DNA from: Pterobdella sp. o SKG-2022 | Lineage: Eukaryota > Annelida > Clitellata > Hirudinida > Piscicolidae | Direction of reading: 5' to 3' | DNA: 64,000 nucleotides | Assembly: GCA_964035795.1 (NCBI GenBank) | Contig: OZ038324.1 | Coordinates: 2,414,025-2,478,024 of the forward strand | Shown: one piece after another, positions 34,945-64,000 of the stretch | How positions within the stretch are numbered: the stretch's first letter is position 1 | Layout: each line of letters opens with the position of its first letter | Translations under genes and position numbers: made by a program | Notes under the pieces: generated by a model | What the model was told of the DNA's origin: nothing | The model's database searches: none | The model's input: only the letters and a program-made list of their open reading frames with translations

Positions 34945-37907
34945 TCAGTCTTTCAATTCGACTGCAGCTATCTTATCAGAAACTGATCTCGCCTCTTTTA
35001 AGAGTTCTGATGCTCCTTCTCTCAGTAACCTGAAAATTTAGAAGTTTTTGATATTTTATAGATGGAAACGTATTAACTAACCTATCAATTTTATTTTTTT
35101 ATTCTATATATTTTTTATTGCTCAATTATTTTTTTCAAGCATAAAAAGTTTTTTAGTTGAATTTTGTTGATTCTGTAGTTTTTATCGTTTTATTTTTTCC
35201 AACTTATCCTTACATTTCAGCCAAATCAATTCCTAGTTTTTCAGCTTGTAAACTCTCTTCCAAAGCTGGGTTTTCAATGAAAACTGATGTGATCTGCATA
35301 GTGAGAGGGTAACCTAGTTCATTTTTGACCTCTTTTTTTTATTATGGGGTATGATTATAACCAGATACAATTTTTTGTGAGTTCAGTCTGTCAAAAGCCT
35401 TTGAAAACAAATTTTTTTTGATGGGGTTGTGTTTGTAAATTATCAAAATAAAGTTACATTGAATGCTTGTGATAAGCGAAACTTCAAAATTATAAAAAAC
35501 TTGAAACAAATTTAGAAATAATGATTTTGGATGAACGTTGTGGCTTTTAAAATAATAATATCTCTCAATTGATTTGATTTTGCTTGATTAAAATATTTAA
35601 AGTACAATAAAAAATTCAGTTCAGAGACCCTGTAACAGATCAAACATTGACAGAAAAAATTGACATTTCTGAATAGATTTAGTAGTTCTATGTACAATCA
35701 TTACATGTGGAATTTATTTATAAATTACGCTATAATAGGCTGACTGCTGTCAATCCCAAGAACATGTACAGCAGTGTAATCTAATTAGATCAAATTTTTT
35801 CTTACAAAATGGAAGTCTTTGGAGCATTGGTGGGTGGAGTCATGAAAGTCAATCTTCAAACTGCCTTGCACCTCCTTTTTTCCATCCACACTCAACACAC
35901 CTCCCTTCAAACTCAACTTGAATTTTGTGGAAAGAGAGGTAAGTGGAATAAATATTTTGAGTTTTATTTATATTTGGTCAAAGCTTATGAGTTTAAATCT
36001 TTGTGTTAATTGATATATAAGAATCATGTGAAGAGTATTTTTAGATTCAGAAGTCTGTACTGAAATAAAACAATTTTGAAGTTGGATAAATAGTCCAATT
36101 CTGAATCATTCTACTCAAATCTTATGCAAAACTATTCGTAGAAATGTCAAAAGTGAAAAAATTGAAAGACCTGCTTGCCATTTAAGGAACTCAACACAGA
36201 CACAGGCAAGCTACAACCCCCTTGCTGTATTTTAAAGTTTTTTCATTCTCAATAGTTTTCAATGAATTGATTGAAATTTAAAAATTTTTCAACTGGTTCT
36301 AAAGTTGAGAGAAAAAACTTATAAAATTTAACGGAATGAGAAATTTTCAATAGCTAACGAGCTTATGCAGGAAAGAGCGTTCAGCGATGCAGGCGAGCAG
36401 AGTGTCGTGGTGGGTGAGGTGCGAGAGAAGCTGCAAGAGTTTTCGATCTTCTTGTCGACACTCCACCCCTATAGCTCCTTGGCCCACTGCGTACATCACT
36501 TCTCCTGAATCCAAAACCTGGTATCAAGCCATACATTGGGTTTTAACATGTATTCATTAGCTTTTCTATATACTTCAATGTAATTTAATCTCAACCTGTG
36601 TGATACGACCATGCCACCCCAAGCGCACCAGACCAGCAGCCGCTAGAACTAAGGCATCATAAGGACCCCCTTCCTCATCCAACTTTGACAAACGGGTGTT
36701 CAAGTTGCCTCTCTGGTCAGTACCATGAAAATATGGCTTGATAAAAAAATTTTAAGCTTTCAAAACTGTATATCCATGTTTTCACGCAAGAAGCTTCAAT
36801 TTCTTTACTAAATCATATAAAGAGATACATTAACTATCCGTTAACTTGTTTTTATCCTTGTTGAACTATATATTCAGCCATGTACAATGAATCTCTTCAC
36901 GAACCACATCCACAATCTTCAAGTGAGGAAACGACCTGCCCAACTGTGCAGTCCTCCTTGCTGAACTTGTTCCTACCACACTGCAATGAGAATCATATAA
37001 GTCTTATACGTTCCAAAGATATTCGATCAAACATTGAAACCTTCCTTTTGGCAGAGTTTCCAGACTTGTGGCTGCACTTCCCTTCTTAACCACCAACGCG
37101 TCCCCACAAACCTCGCGTCTATAAGAAATCAAAAAAAAAAATGTTTGCATAATTTTGAATGGCTTATATAAATCATCAGTTTTTTAATTGAATAACTTTT
37201 TTAAAAATATTGAACCAAATATATCTAAACTAAAAAACTCAACGCTAAAAATCTTTGAAATCACTCTCAACCCCCACAAACTCGCAGACTGCTCCAATCA
37301 CCAGTCCTGCAGGGAGGTCTGTAGGTACGTCTTTCAAGGAATGCACCACAATATCCACCTTCTTGTCCAACAGAGCCACCTCCAACTCTTTGAGAAACAA
37401 ACTCGTCTGACCGATCTGTCCCATAGATTTTTTTATTAATTTTTTGTTTTTGATTTAGAAATTTTAATTAAAATGATTTATATTTCAACGTTGATTTTTT
37501 TAAATGTTTCAAACAAATTTTATCGTATTAGTTAAAACTTTTAAATAGAAATTAGTTTTGTTTAAATAAGCTAAGTGAACTTTCCTTTAAGTTGTTTTAT
37601 AGAATGAGAACCTGAGCAAGAGATTTGTTCAAGACTTTATCACCCACAGTTGAGAGACCAACTGCATAAATGCATGAATGTTTATTGAGTCCAAATAGAA
37701 AATTTATTTCACAGGCTCACCTATTTCGAAACTGACGTGGGGATGTTTGCTTTTCAACTTTTCTATCACATTTTCAGTCTGAACCATAGCCAACTGGAAT
37801 GGATCATGAAAAGTTATTTATTCTTTAGATATTACCAATCAAATGTATCATACTTGGCTTTTTCTGGAACCCACTTTCACAATTATTTCAGTCTCAGACA
37901 TTTTCAT
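34945..37907 (-). CDS. HMBS: hydroxymethylbilane synthase (porphobilinogen deaminase), copy B
   Basis: Tandem paralogue of copy A. Twelve exons in order: 37854-37907 (ATG at 37907 or, in frame, 37901), 37721-37793, 37612-37661, 37282-37415, 37041-37118, 36905-36980, 36596-36712, 36359-36517, 36171-36224, 35806-35916, 35214-35293, 34945-35029. They give 354 or 356 residues. Active-site blocks are present: [41 protein letters not shown] and the cofactor cysteine in [10 protein letters not shown] (Cys249 counted from the second Met). Exons 4, 7 and 8 are nearly identical in DNA to copy A and the similarity runs into some intron edges, while domain 3 and the ends differ strongly. No stop or frameshift was found. 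The gene is head-to-head with CYFIP, 2.4 kb away. Confidence 0.92.
35731..35790 (+). repeat. family 2 repeat, 3' end only
   Basis: AGGCTGACTGCTGTCAATCC through TACAGCAGTGTAATCTAATT. The outer ACTGCTGT/ACAGCAGT pair is kept; the inner hairpin is damaged. It ends 15 bp below exon 10 of HMBS copy B, in the following intron. Confidence 0.6.
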
Positions 37908-57842
<19,935 letters not shown>

Positions 57843-58093
57843 TGTGGTGAGAAAGAGGAAGAATATAGAAATGAAAAAGAAGATAAAGGATAATTTTATA
57901 CTTTTCGTTGTAGTTGAGAATTATATTGGTTACATTTATAATGTTATACAATCTTGTAGTGTTGTGACGTCAATAGTTGTAGTCATGTGTTTTGTGTTCC
58001 CCGCGTGTGTGTGTGTGCGTACAATTATGTTTGTGTGCGTGCAGGTATGTTTGTGTGTATGAAGTATATTTTAAATTGTGTGTTGTTAGTTAA

Positions 58094-58099
58094 AATAAA
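58094..58099 (+). promoter_or_regulatory. candidate polyadenylation signal of CYFIP
   Basis: AATAAA lies 252 bp past the CYFIP stop codon, after GT-rich sequence around 58000-58080. Confidence 0.45.
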
Positions 58100-58719
58100 A
58101 ATGAGAGATAGAAGATGAAGTTTTTCTGGCTGTTTCCAATCGTATTTAAATCGTGTTTATGGTGAGTTTTACAAGCCACTACATTCTTTCGATGAGATAA
58201 CTAATTATCTTCAATAATGTTTTTGTTCAATGTCATTATTATTTTTTTCTTGCGCTGTTTTCCCCTAAACCATGTGTTTTCCAATCTTGCTACAATTGTT
58301 TTGGACGCTTATAATGTATCTTTTGTTCCTATTATCGTTCAAGATGCATCTACTTTGCCAGTCTTGAGTAATAATTGTATTCTAATGAGTTTTCAATCTT
58401 TTTTTTTAATATTTATTATTTTTTGTTGATATTATTTTGATTATTATTGTTTTTATTTATATTTTTTCATAATTAAGCCCTATTTTTAAACTAATTTTTT
58501 CAAAGTTATTTTGCTTATAGATTTATTTTTCCAGCTTTTTATGTTACAAAACCCAAAAAAACTGACTAAATGTTAATATTTTGACTTAATATTTCTAAAA
58601 TAAATCCTCGTTTCGAAATTTTTCAGAATAAAGTTTTGATATTTACCTCACTGACCACATGAATTATTAAATGGCTCCAAATTAGTAACTTTCGATACAA
58701 ATATCAGTTCAGTCTGTTT

Positions 58720-59075
58720 TGAGCTTTGAAGTTAAACAGCATCCAACCGAGGGTTTGCATTTACAGGTTGTTTTCCCCTCTTAACATAAATAACAGTAGA
58801 CTTAGGTAGCAGTATTACAAACTCATATTCCGGTATTGTTATTTAGTTTGGCAGATGATCATTTTTTACAACGGCAAGGAAAACTGCCCAAGTATAGAAA
58901 CAGCGTATATTGAATTCAATAATTTCAAATTGGATGTTAGCTCGAGCTGGCAGTCTTTAAAAAATTGTCTCAAATAAATGGTTTATTTCAAAAAATACAC
59001 CACTAGTATCTATAACCTAAGTCGACTCCTATCAACCGCAGTTATTGGGGCATGTGCAAGAGTAGAATCTAATAC
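58720..59075 (+). repeat. dispersed repeat family 2, second long copy
   Basis: Aligns with 12209-12556: GAAGTTAAACAGCATCCAA, ATAACAGTAGACTTAGGT, CAGATGATCATTTTTTAC, GGAAAACTGCCCAAGT, GGATGTTAGCTCGAGCTGG, and the 3' end CAACCGCAGTTATTGGGGC. It is more diverged than the PC copy and the 3' hairpins are decayed. Confidence 0.65.
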
Positions 59076-59149
59076 TTTTAACATATATATTTTTTTATTC
59101 AAACTTTCATTTTTTGATAAAAAAAACATACTTAAGAAAATTTTCAATC

Positions 59150-60364
59150 GCTGATAAGTTTTTTCCATTGTTTTTTGTCAGTGGCAGTTGTTCTTATTTT
59201 ATCTAAGTCTTCTTAATTATTTAAATTGATATTGAGAGATTTTGGGTTTTTTGTAGAACAGACACTATTTTAGTTTTTGGTCGGCCTCGGGTTGGTTTGA
59301 TTGGAGCGTGGAAGTATGTTTGCGCAGGCGAGTCTGGACTCAGTTTCAGTATGTGTCCTAGTAAGGTGATTCTTCTATTTCTTATTGTGGAGCTGAGTTT
59401 TTTTTTGGCTAGTTTTGCATTACAGTTCTTTATTTGGGATTTTTTTTAGCCAAAAAAACGCCTATGAACCTTTGAAAAAGACATCGATGGAAAGCGTCTA
59501 ACTTTTCTTCGCCTGTTTTTGTCAATGACCACGTGCCACAGTTGTAGAGCAATTATGGGTAGAATATATGCGACAAACATTCTCAGCTTTTTGTTTTGAC
59601 TAATTATGTTTTTGTGCCACAGTATCCACAGTTTGGTCATGGCAAATAGAGTCATGGCTTTTTTGTGGGGAATTTCTTTATCCATTGATAGGTATATTCC
59701 TAGTTTTATTGTTTTTATATTATCGAGGCTGGTAGGTGTTAGTGTGGTTGTTGCTGTTTTTTGAGGGTTTATTTTGAGGTTGAATTTTGCCATATGTTTC
59801 GAAATTTTTTCTCTATCTAGGGGTTTTTCAGTTACGAAAGCTATGTCGTCTGCGTAAATCAGTTCTTTTCCACCTAGTTGGTCTGGGAGTCCGAGATTGC
59901 TTCTTAAATATATACAAAACAGTATAGGGCTTAGACTATCTCCTTGTAATGCACCTATTGTTGTAGCGAAAGGATTTGATTTATTGTTGCAGGTTTAGAT
60001 TGTATGGGTCGTGTTTGAAAGGAGGTATGTTATTAGTGTGATGTGATCTGCAAGAAGGAATTGTGAGCAAGTTTCTATGAGTAAGTTACGTTGAATTGTG
60101 TCAAACGCGGCAGATATATCTATACTTGTTATTATGCTTTTTTTTCGTTTTATACACGGTAGCCATATTGAAGCAATAGGCCCAAATGATGTCAACGGTA
60201 GATCTACCTTTTTTGAACGCCGATTGCGTATATATAACACATATATCGGTATTAATATAATCCGAGTCTTCTAGTGTAACATGTATAAATCCCTTTACTT
60301 CATAGTGTTCAAATAATGATTTTTTCCAAAATCCACAATAAAATGAAGACAATTTCAGAAACAT
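59150..60364 (-). mobile_element. non-LTR retrotransposon reverse transcriptase, degraded
   Basis: Reading the minus strand from 60364 down: SAFKKGRSTVDII, SAAFDTIQRNLLIE (motif A), NPFATTIGALQGDSLSPILF (about 59990-59930), LIYADDIAFVTE (motif C with the YADD box intact, about 59860-59825), KFNLKINPQKT, the thumb-like segment with MTLFAMTKLWILWHKN, then RRITLLGHILKLSPDSPAQT and PTRGRPKT near 59290. Frameshifts separate motif A from the Gly-Asp-Ser-Leu-Ser block and the C-terminus from the thumb. Clade not assigned. Confidence 0.8.
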
Positions 60365-60468
60365 AGTTAGTTTATTAAGATACGAAGCTTTTCGTTATCA
60401 ATGTAACATTTTCATAATTGAATAACGAAAAGCTTCATATCTTAATAAACTAACTAGTGTTCTGAAAT
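60351..60468. repeat. fold-back element
   Basis: Arms of about 48 bp (60351-60399 and about 60421-60468) share AACTAACTAG/CTTAATAAACTA and ATAACGAAAAGCTTC, with a loop of about 22 bp. It overlaps the 5' edge of the LINE fragment. Confidence 0.8.
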
Positions 60469-60689
60469 TATATTCAGTGTTCAAATAGAAAATCAATTGA
60501 TGTGAAATGCATTGGTTCATTAAAATCAAATAATTTCATTACAATTAATTGCTCAAAACTCAGAAAAAAAGAAAAAGAATGAACCTGTAAGTGCTAGAAG
60601 ATGCACTTTCAGCTTCGTTATAAAATATTGGGTCTTGATATGATTATAAAAAATTCTTCATCATCATCATCATAGTTATTATATCATCT

Positions 60690-61780
60690 GCAGGTGTCTC
60701 AAATCAAGTGCTTCCATCTTCTTCTATCTTTATCCTTTCTCTTCAGTCCTCCTAAAACCTCTTCCATCATGTCATCCAGCCTTTACCTCTACATTTTTCC
60801 TTTTGTTCGTTTTCTTCCATTCGTCTTTCTAAGGCAATTTTTAGAAAATTTTTGTGACGCAAGATCTGATCTGTCCATTTGGATTGTTTTCTTTTTATAT
60901 TTGCCATCAATCCTCTGCCTTCATTAACCCGGCTTAGAATTTTTTCATTGGTCAGCTTGTCGGTTCACTTCACTTTCTCTATTTTTCTTTTGACCCACAT
61001 TTCAATAATTTTCAATTTTTTCCGGTCCATCTTGTGTACGTTTCTGCTGCATACGCTGCTACACTCCACACCAGGGTCTTGACCAGATTCCCCTTGTTCG
61101 CTTGTCTAAGTCAGTTGTTAAAATTTGTTTTAGGTGAGTAAATACATTTTTAGTTTTTCCAGTCCGTATCCTAGTGTTTTTCTTGGTGTAACCATTCCCC
61201 AAAAGATAGCTCTCCAGTTACTTAAGTTCTTTCACTTGCTCAAGTGCGACTCCTTATACTGATCATGCCAGGTTTTCTTCAAAACTTCATGGTTTAGGTT
61301 TTTTGGCTATTTATTTTTATTTTATAGCTTTTGACCACTTTGTTCGTTTTTTCCATGATATTCTGTAGTATTTTCTTTGTTCCAGTTATCATGGCTTGGT
61401 CGCCTGCAAACCTTACTGCTTTGATCAGTGCTCCCCCTACTTTGACCCCCTCCTCCAGTGAGTGCAGAGCTTCCTTCATCATTGCTTTTGCATAAATGTT
61501 GAACAGCACAGATGAGATAAGATATCCTTGTCTTACTATCAAACAAGGCTCAGTTACTTCTGAATTAATTCTCACAACTGCGGTCTATTCCATATAAAGT
61601 TCTGCAATCAGCCGTCTATCTTTCCAATCAACCCCTTTTTCCTCCAATACTTTTATTATTATTTTTCAGTCAACACGATTAAACGCTTTATCATAATCTA
61701 CAAAGCGCACCTATAGATATTTATTGAATTCTATTCTGCGCTCCACTAGGCACCTCAAGCTATAAAGCACTACAATCACT
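60690..61780 (-). mobile_element. second degraded non-LTR reverse transcriptase with damaged catalytic box
   Basis: On the minus strand, high to low: LRCLVERRIEFNKYL, RFVDYDKAFNRVD (motif A, about 61705), KGVDWKDRRLIAELYME, VTEPCLIVRQGYLISSVLFN, AKAMMKEALHSLEEGVKVGG, AVRFAGDQAMITGT (motif C, about 61425-61385), NKVVKSYKIKINSQKT. Downstream frames to about 60700 keep C-terminal motifs (KKTIQMDRSD, RRRWKHLI). Motif C reads FAGD where FADD is expected, so one catalytic aspartate is lost; stops are also present. Confidence 0.8.
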
Positions 61781-62044
61781 CTTCAGTTGAAGGGATTGAA
61801 GTTCTTTATAAAAGTTATTATTTGTTATTATTCATATAATGTTTCAATTTTAAAAAACGCTTAGTAACGTAAAACTGCAATGGTATGCAATTCTATGAAG
61901 TCCCTTGAGACTCGGTTAGTTACCCTTTATGTAGTCTTAGAAGATTTAGTCCATATAGTTAAATATTAAATAGCTCACTGTTTTTAATGTATTTTATTCC
62001 CTTCATAAAATTATCAATAAATTTCAGATATTTTTTTTTATTTT

Positions 62045-62160
62045 TATCTATCATGTAGCAAAAACAAAAAAAACGCAGAGCAGGTTCTAATTGTGGGAAT
62101 CGAAACCAGTAACTTTAGCTTATTAGTCTAATGCCCTACCTCTAAGCTGTGCGGGCCGAA
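62045..62160 (-). mobile_element. tRNA-derived SINE, decayed, minus orientation
   Basis: On the minus strand: TCGGCCCGCACAGCTTAGAG, GTAGGGCATTAGACTA, ACTGGTTTCGATTCC, then part of the body (AGAACCTGCTCTGCG). Shorter and more diverged than the other copies; the 3' tail is replaced. Confidence 0.7.
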
Positions 62161-62965
62161 AAAACCACGAGATTAAGTTTAAATATTAGGTTTGTTTGAG
62201 ATTGCTCAAAATTAATTTCAGTTTCTTTAATTTTTTTAAAAGCATTTTTAAAATATTCTCGATTCGATAAATTATTTTCACTCTCTATGGAGTTTTTAAT
62301 CAGAAAACCATGCCAGCCAAATAATCTTTTATCTAAAACTCAATAAAATTCCCATAATATTTAAAATGAAGATAATATTTCAAAAGATTAAAAAAGATAT
62401 AAATGTTCTGTTAAGAAAAAGCAAATTTCTTCAAACGAAGCAAGGATCTATTGTAAGTTTTGATCTTCAATTCCTAACAGTGGAGGTATCTACGTTGGAA
62501 GTAATTAAATTTTATTTATTTTAAATTTTTTTGTTGTTTCTCAGTTTTTTTTAGCTTCTATTTTTTTGACCTAAATATTTTTTTAGTTTTTTTTAGTTTT
62601 TCATGAACCATCTTAATGTTATAAACAACTTTATTTGTAAAAGTCACTAATTGTACCAGCCTTCAACATTTTCATTCAATATCAAAATATGGGAACATTT
62701 CTCCAAGATTTTTTCTCAAACCACGGAAAACAATTTCCTTCATTTGAGACTTTCAACCACACTACCACGTTCAAATAGAGACAAAACAATAATGCAGTAG
62801 ACCTTTCTATACACTGATCAAAAGTACCATATTACGTAGATGGGTCGAAGTTGTATGCGAGCTGAAGGTAAGTATAAACATGATGTGTTAAGCCGTTGTA
62901 TGGAAAAGTCTCTGAAGACTTTATATTGGATTACAATACTGTTATCCCAGATTTCTGAAGTTTTC
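62161..62965. other. AT-rich region without a recognisable feature
   Basis: No exon or known repeat was found on either strand. Confidence 0.45.
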
Positions 62966-63760
62966 CTTTTTTTGGCGCCAATCGAAGGTGGCCTGTCGAA
63001 ATTATAATTGTCTTTACCTTAATGAGAAAAAAACACAGTATATGACATTTAACCAAAATCCTTTAAATCTCACCACAATAAAAAAAAAATTCATAAAACT
63101 CACAAACGATTTTCTCTATCTAGGATCTTGGATATATTCCAACGAGAAAGACGTTGACTTAAGAATCGGTAAAGCTTGGGTTACACTACAAAAACTGAAT
63201 ACTATCTGGAATTCAAATCTGCCAAAAAACTTGAAATTAGCATTTTTCCATACTACAGTGAGCTCTGTGCTACTCTATGGATCTAGTACCTGGACAATGA
63301 CCAAAAAGTTAGAAACAAAGTTAAACGGGTGCTATACAAAAATGCTAAAAGTTGTGAATAATGTAAAATGGCAGCAACGTATAAGCAATAATGTACTATA
63401 CTACAACTTACCAAAGATAACCAATACAATTGCAACACAGAGTGAGTTTCGTAGGGCGTTGCTTTCGCAGTAAAGAAGTTATTAACAAATTGATACTATG
63501 GGAACCAAGATGTGGTAAAAATACTAGAGGAAGGCCAGCTCGAAATTTTATCAACCAACTAACTGATGATACTAATTTTGATAAAGAAGATTTAGAAACA
63601 GCTAGGAGCGATAGGGAGTATTGGAAGAACAAAGTTATAGAAGTTCGACTACGGTCGACCTGATGATGATGATCCTGTTTTTGGCGCCAATCGAAGGTGG
63701 CCGGTCGAAGTTATAATGGCGGCTCGAATAGTCGATTTTTATACTTTAAAACTATATAAT
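62966..63760 (+). mobile_element. 5'-truncated RTE-like LINE inserted into repeat X
   Basis: Reading from about 63009: CLYLNEKKTQYMTFN, DFLYLGSWIYSNEKDVDLRI, LLYGSSTWTMTKKLETKLNG, CYTKMLKVVNNVKW, YNLPKITNTI, then after one frameshift near 63440 FVGRCFRSKEVINKLILWEP, GRPARNFINQL, REYWKNKVIEVRLRST and a TGATGATGATGA tail. This is the segment after the polymerase core in a common invertebrate LINE. It is flanked by two copies of the first 42 bp of repeat X (62966-63008 and 63676-63717); the right copy continues into the rest of X. Confidence 0.8.
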
Positions 63761-64000
63761 TCAGTTTAAAATGTCAAAATATTATTATTTAAAATAATTT
63801 CACAATTTTACTTCAAAATTCGATAATTATTTTGTTTATTTAGTTATAATTGCATAATTTTTTTTTTAAATTGTCATATCTAAGAAAACTTACGTTACAT
63901 TAAATTTCATTCAAAGTTCATAATACTAAGTGGTCTAGAAACTCCTGAAGTTGATGCCACTATAATCATAATCGTCATTGATTTGATTTGGTTTGATATT
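63761..64000. other. AT-rich end of window
   Basis: No feature was recognised in the last 240 bp. Confidence 0.4.

Noticed and set aside
35806..35916. Frameshift in domain 3 of HMBS copy B
   Set aside because: It came from miscounting an A run; with six A residues the exon is 111 nt, open and in phase.

Overview
This is a eukaryotic nuclear window from an AT-rich invertebrate animal genome. The reasons are five protein-coding genes broken by many short GT-AG introns, a mitochondrial-type pyruvate carboxylase, a CYFIP subunit of the WAVE actin regulator, a GPI-anchored Ly6/uPAR protein, many non-LTR and Penelope-like retroelement fragments, tRNA-derived SINEs and long microsatellites. There are no bacterial operons and I see no functional tRNA or rRNA gene. 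The phylum cannot be fixed from the sequence alone.

Layout. 1-6.2 kb is AT-rich with a decayed LINE (2.2-3.4 kb) and a 1.05 kb (TACC)n array. 6.2-21.5 kb (+) holds pyruvate carboxylase (PC): 29 coding exons from 10752, plus a possible extra first exon at 6199. It ends convergently with a nine-exon gene (-, 22.3-26.3 kb) for a 541-residue secreted protein with five Ly6/uPAR domains and a GPI-type tail. Next come two tandem 12-exon copies of hydroxymethylbilane synthase (-, 27.2-32.7 kb and 34.9-37.9 kb), both apparently intact. Head-to-head with the second copy is a complete 40-exon CYFIP gene (+, 40.3-57.8 kb). The last 6 kb is a graveyard of at least three LINE fragments, SINEs and fold-back elements.

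Exons were assembled by hand from protein similarity, reading phase and splice sites. In the multi-exon models the phases close over the full length: PC 1207 aa, LU protein 541 aa, HMBS 361 and 354-356 aa, CYFIP about 1261-1272 aa. The weak points are the PC N-terminus and the end of CYFIP exon 11.

The genes do not form a pathway. PC makes oxaloacetate in mitochondria, HMBS is the third enzyme of heme synthesis, CYFIP controls Arp2/3 activation, and the LU protein is a cell-surface module. The most unusual material is in introns and repeats: a small repeat family with an apparently covarying 6-bp/6-nt hairpin, a Penelope-like fragment (GIY-YIG coding) between long inverted arms, fold-back elements sharing a motif, a second repeat family with a nested 3' hairpin, and a (CA)n tract that itself forms a CYFIP splice acceptor.
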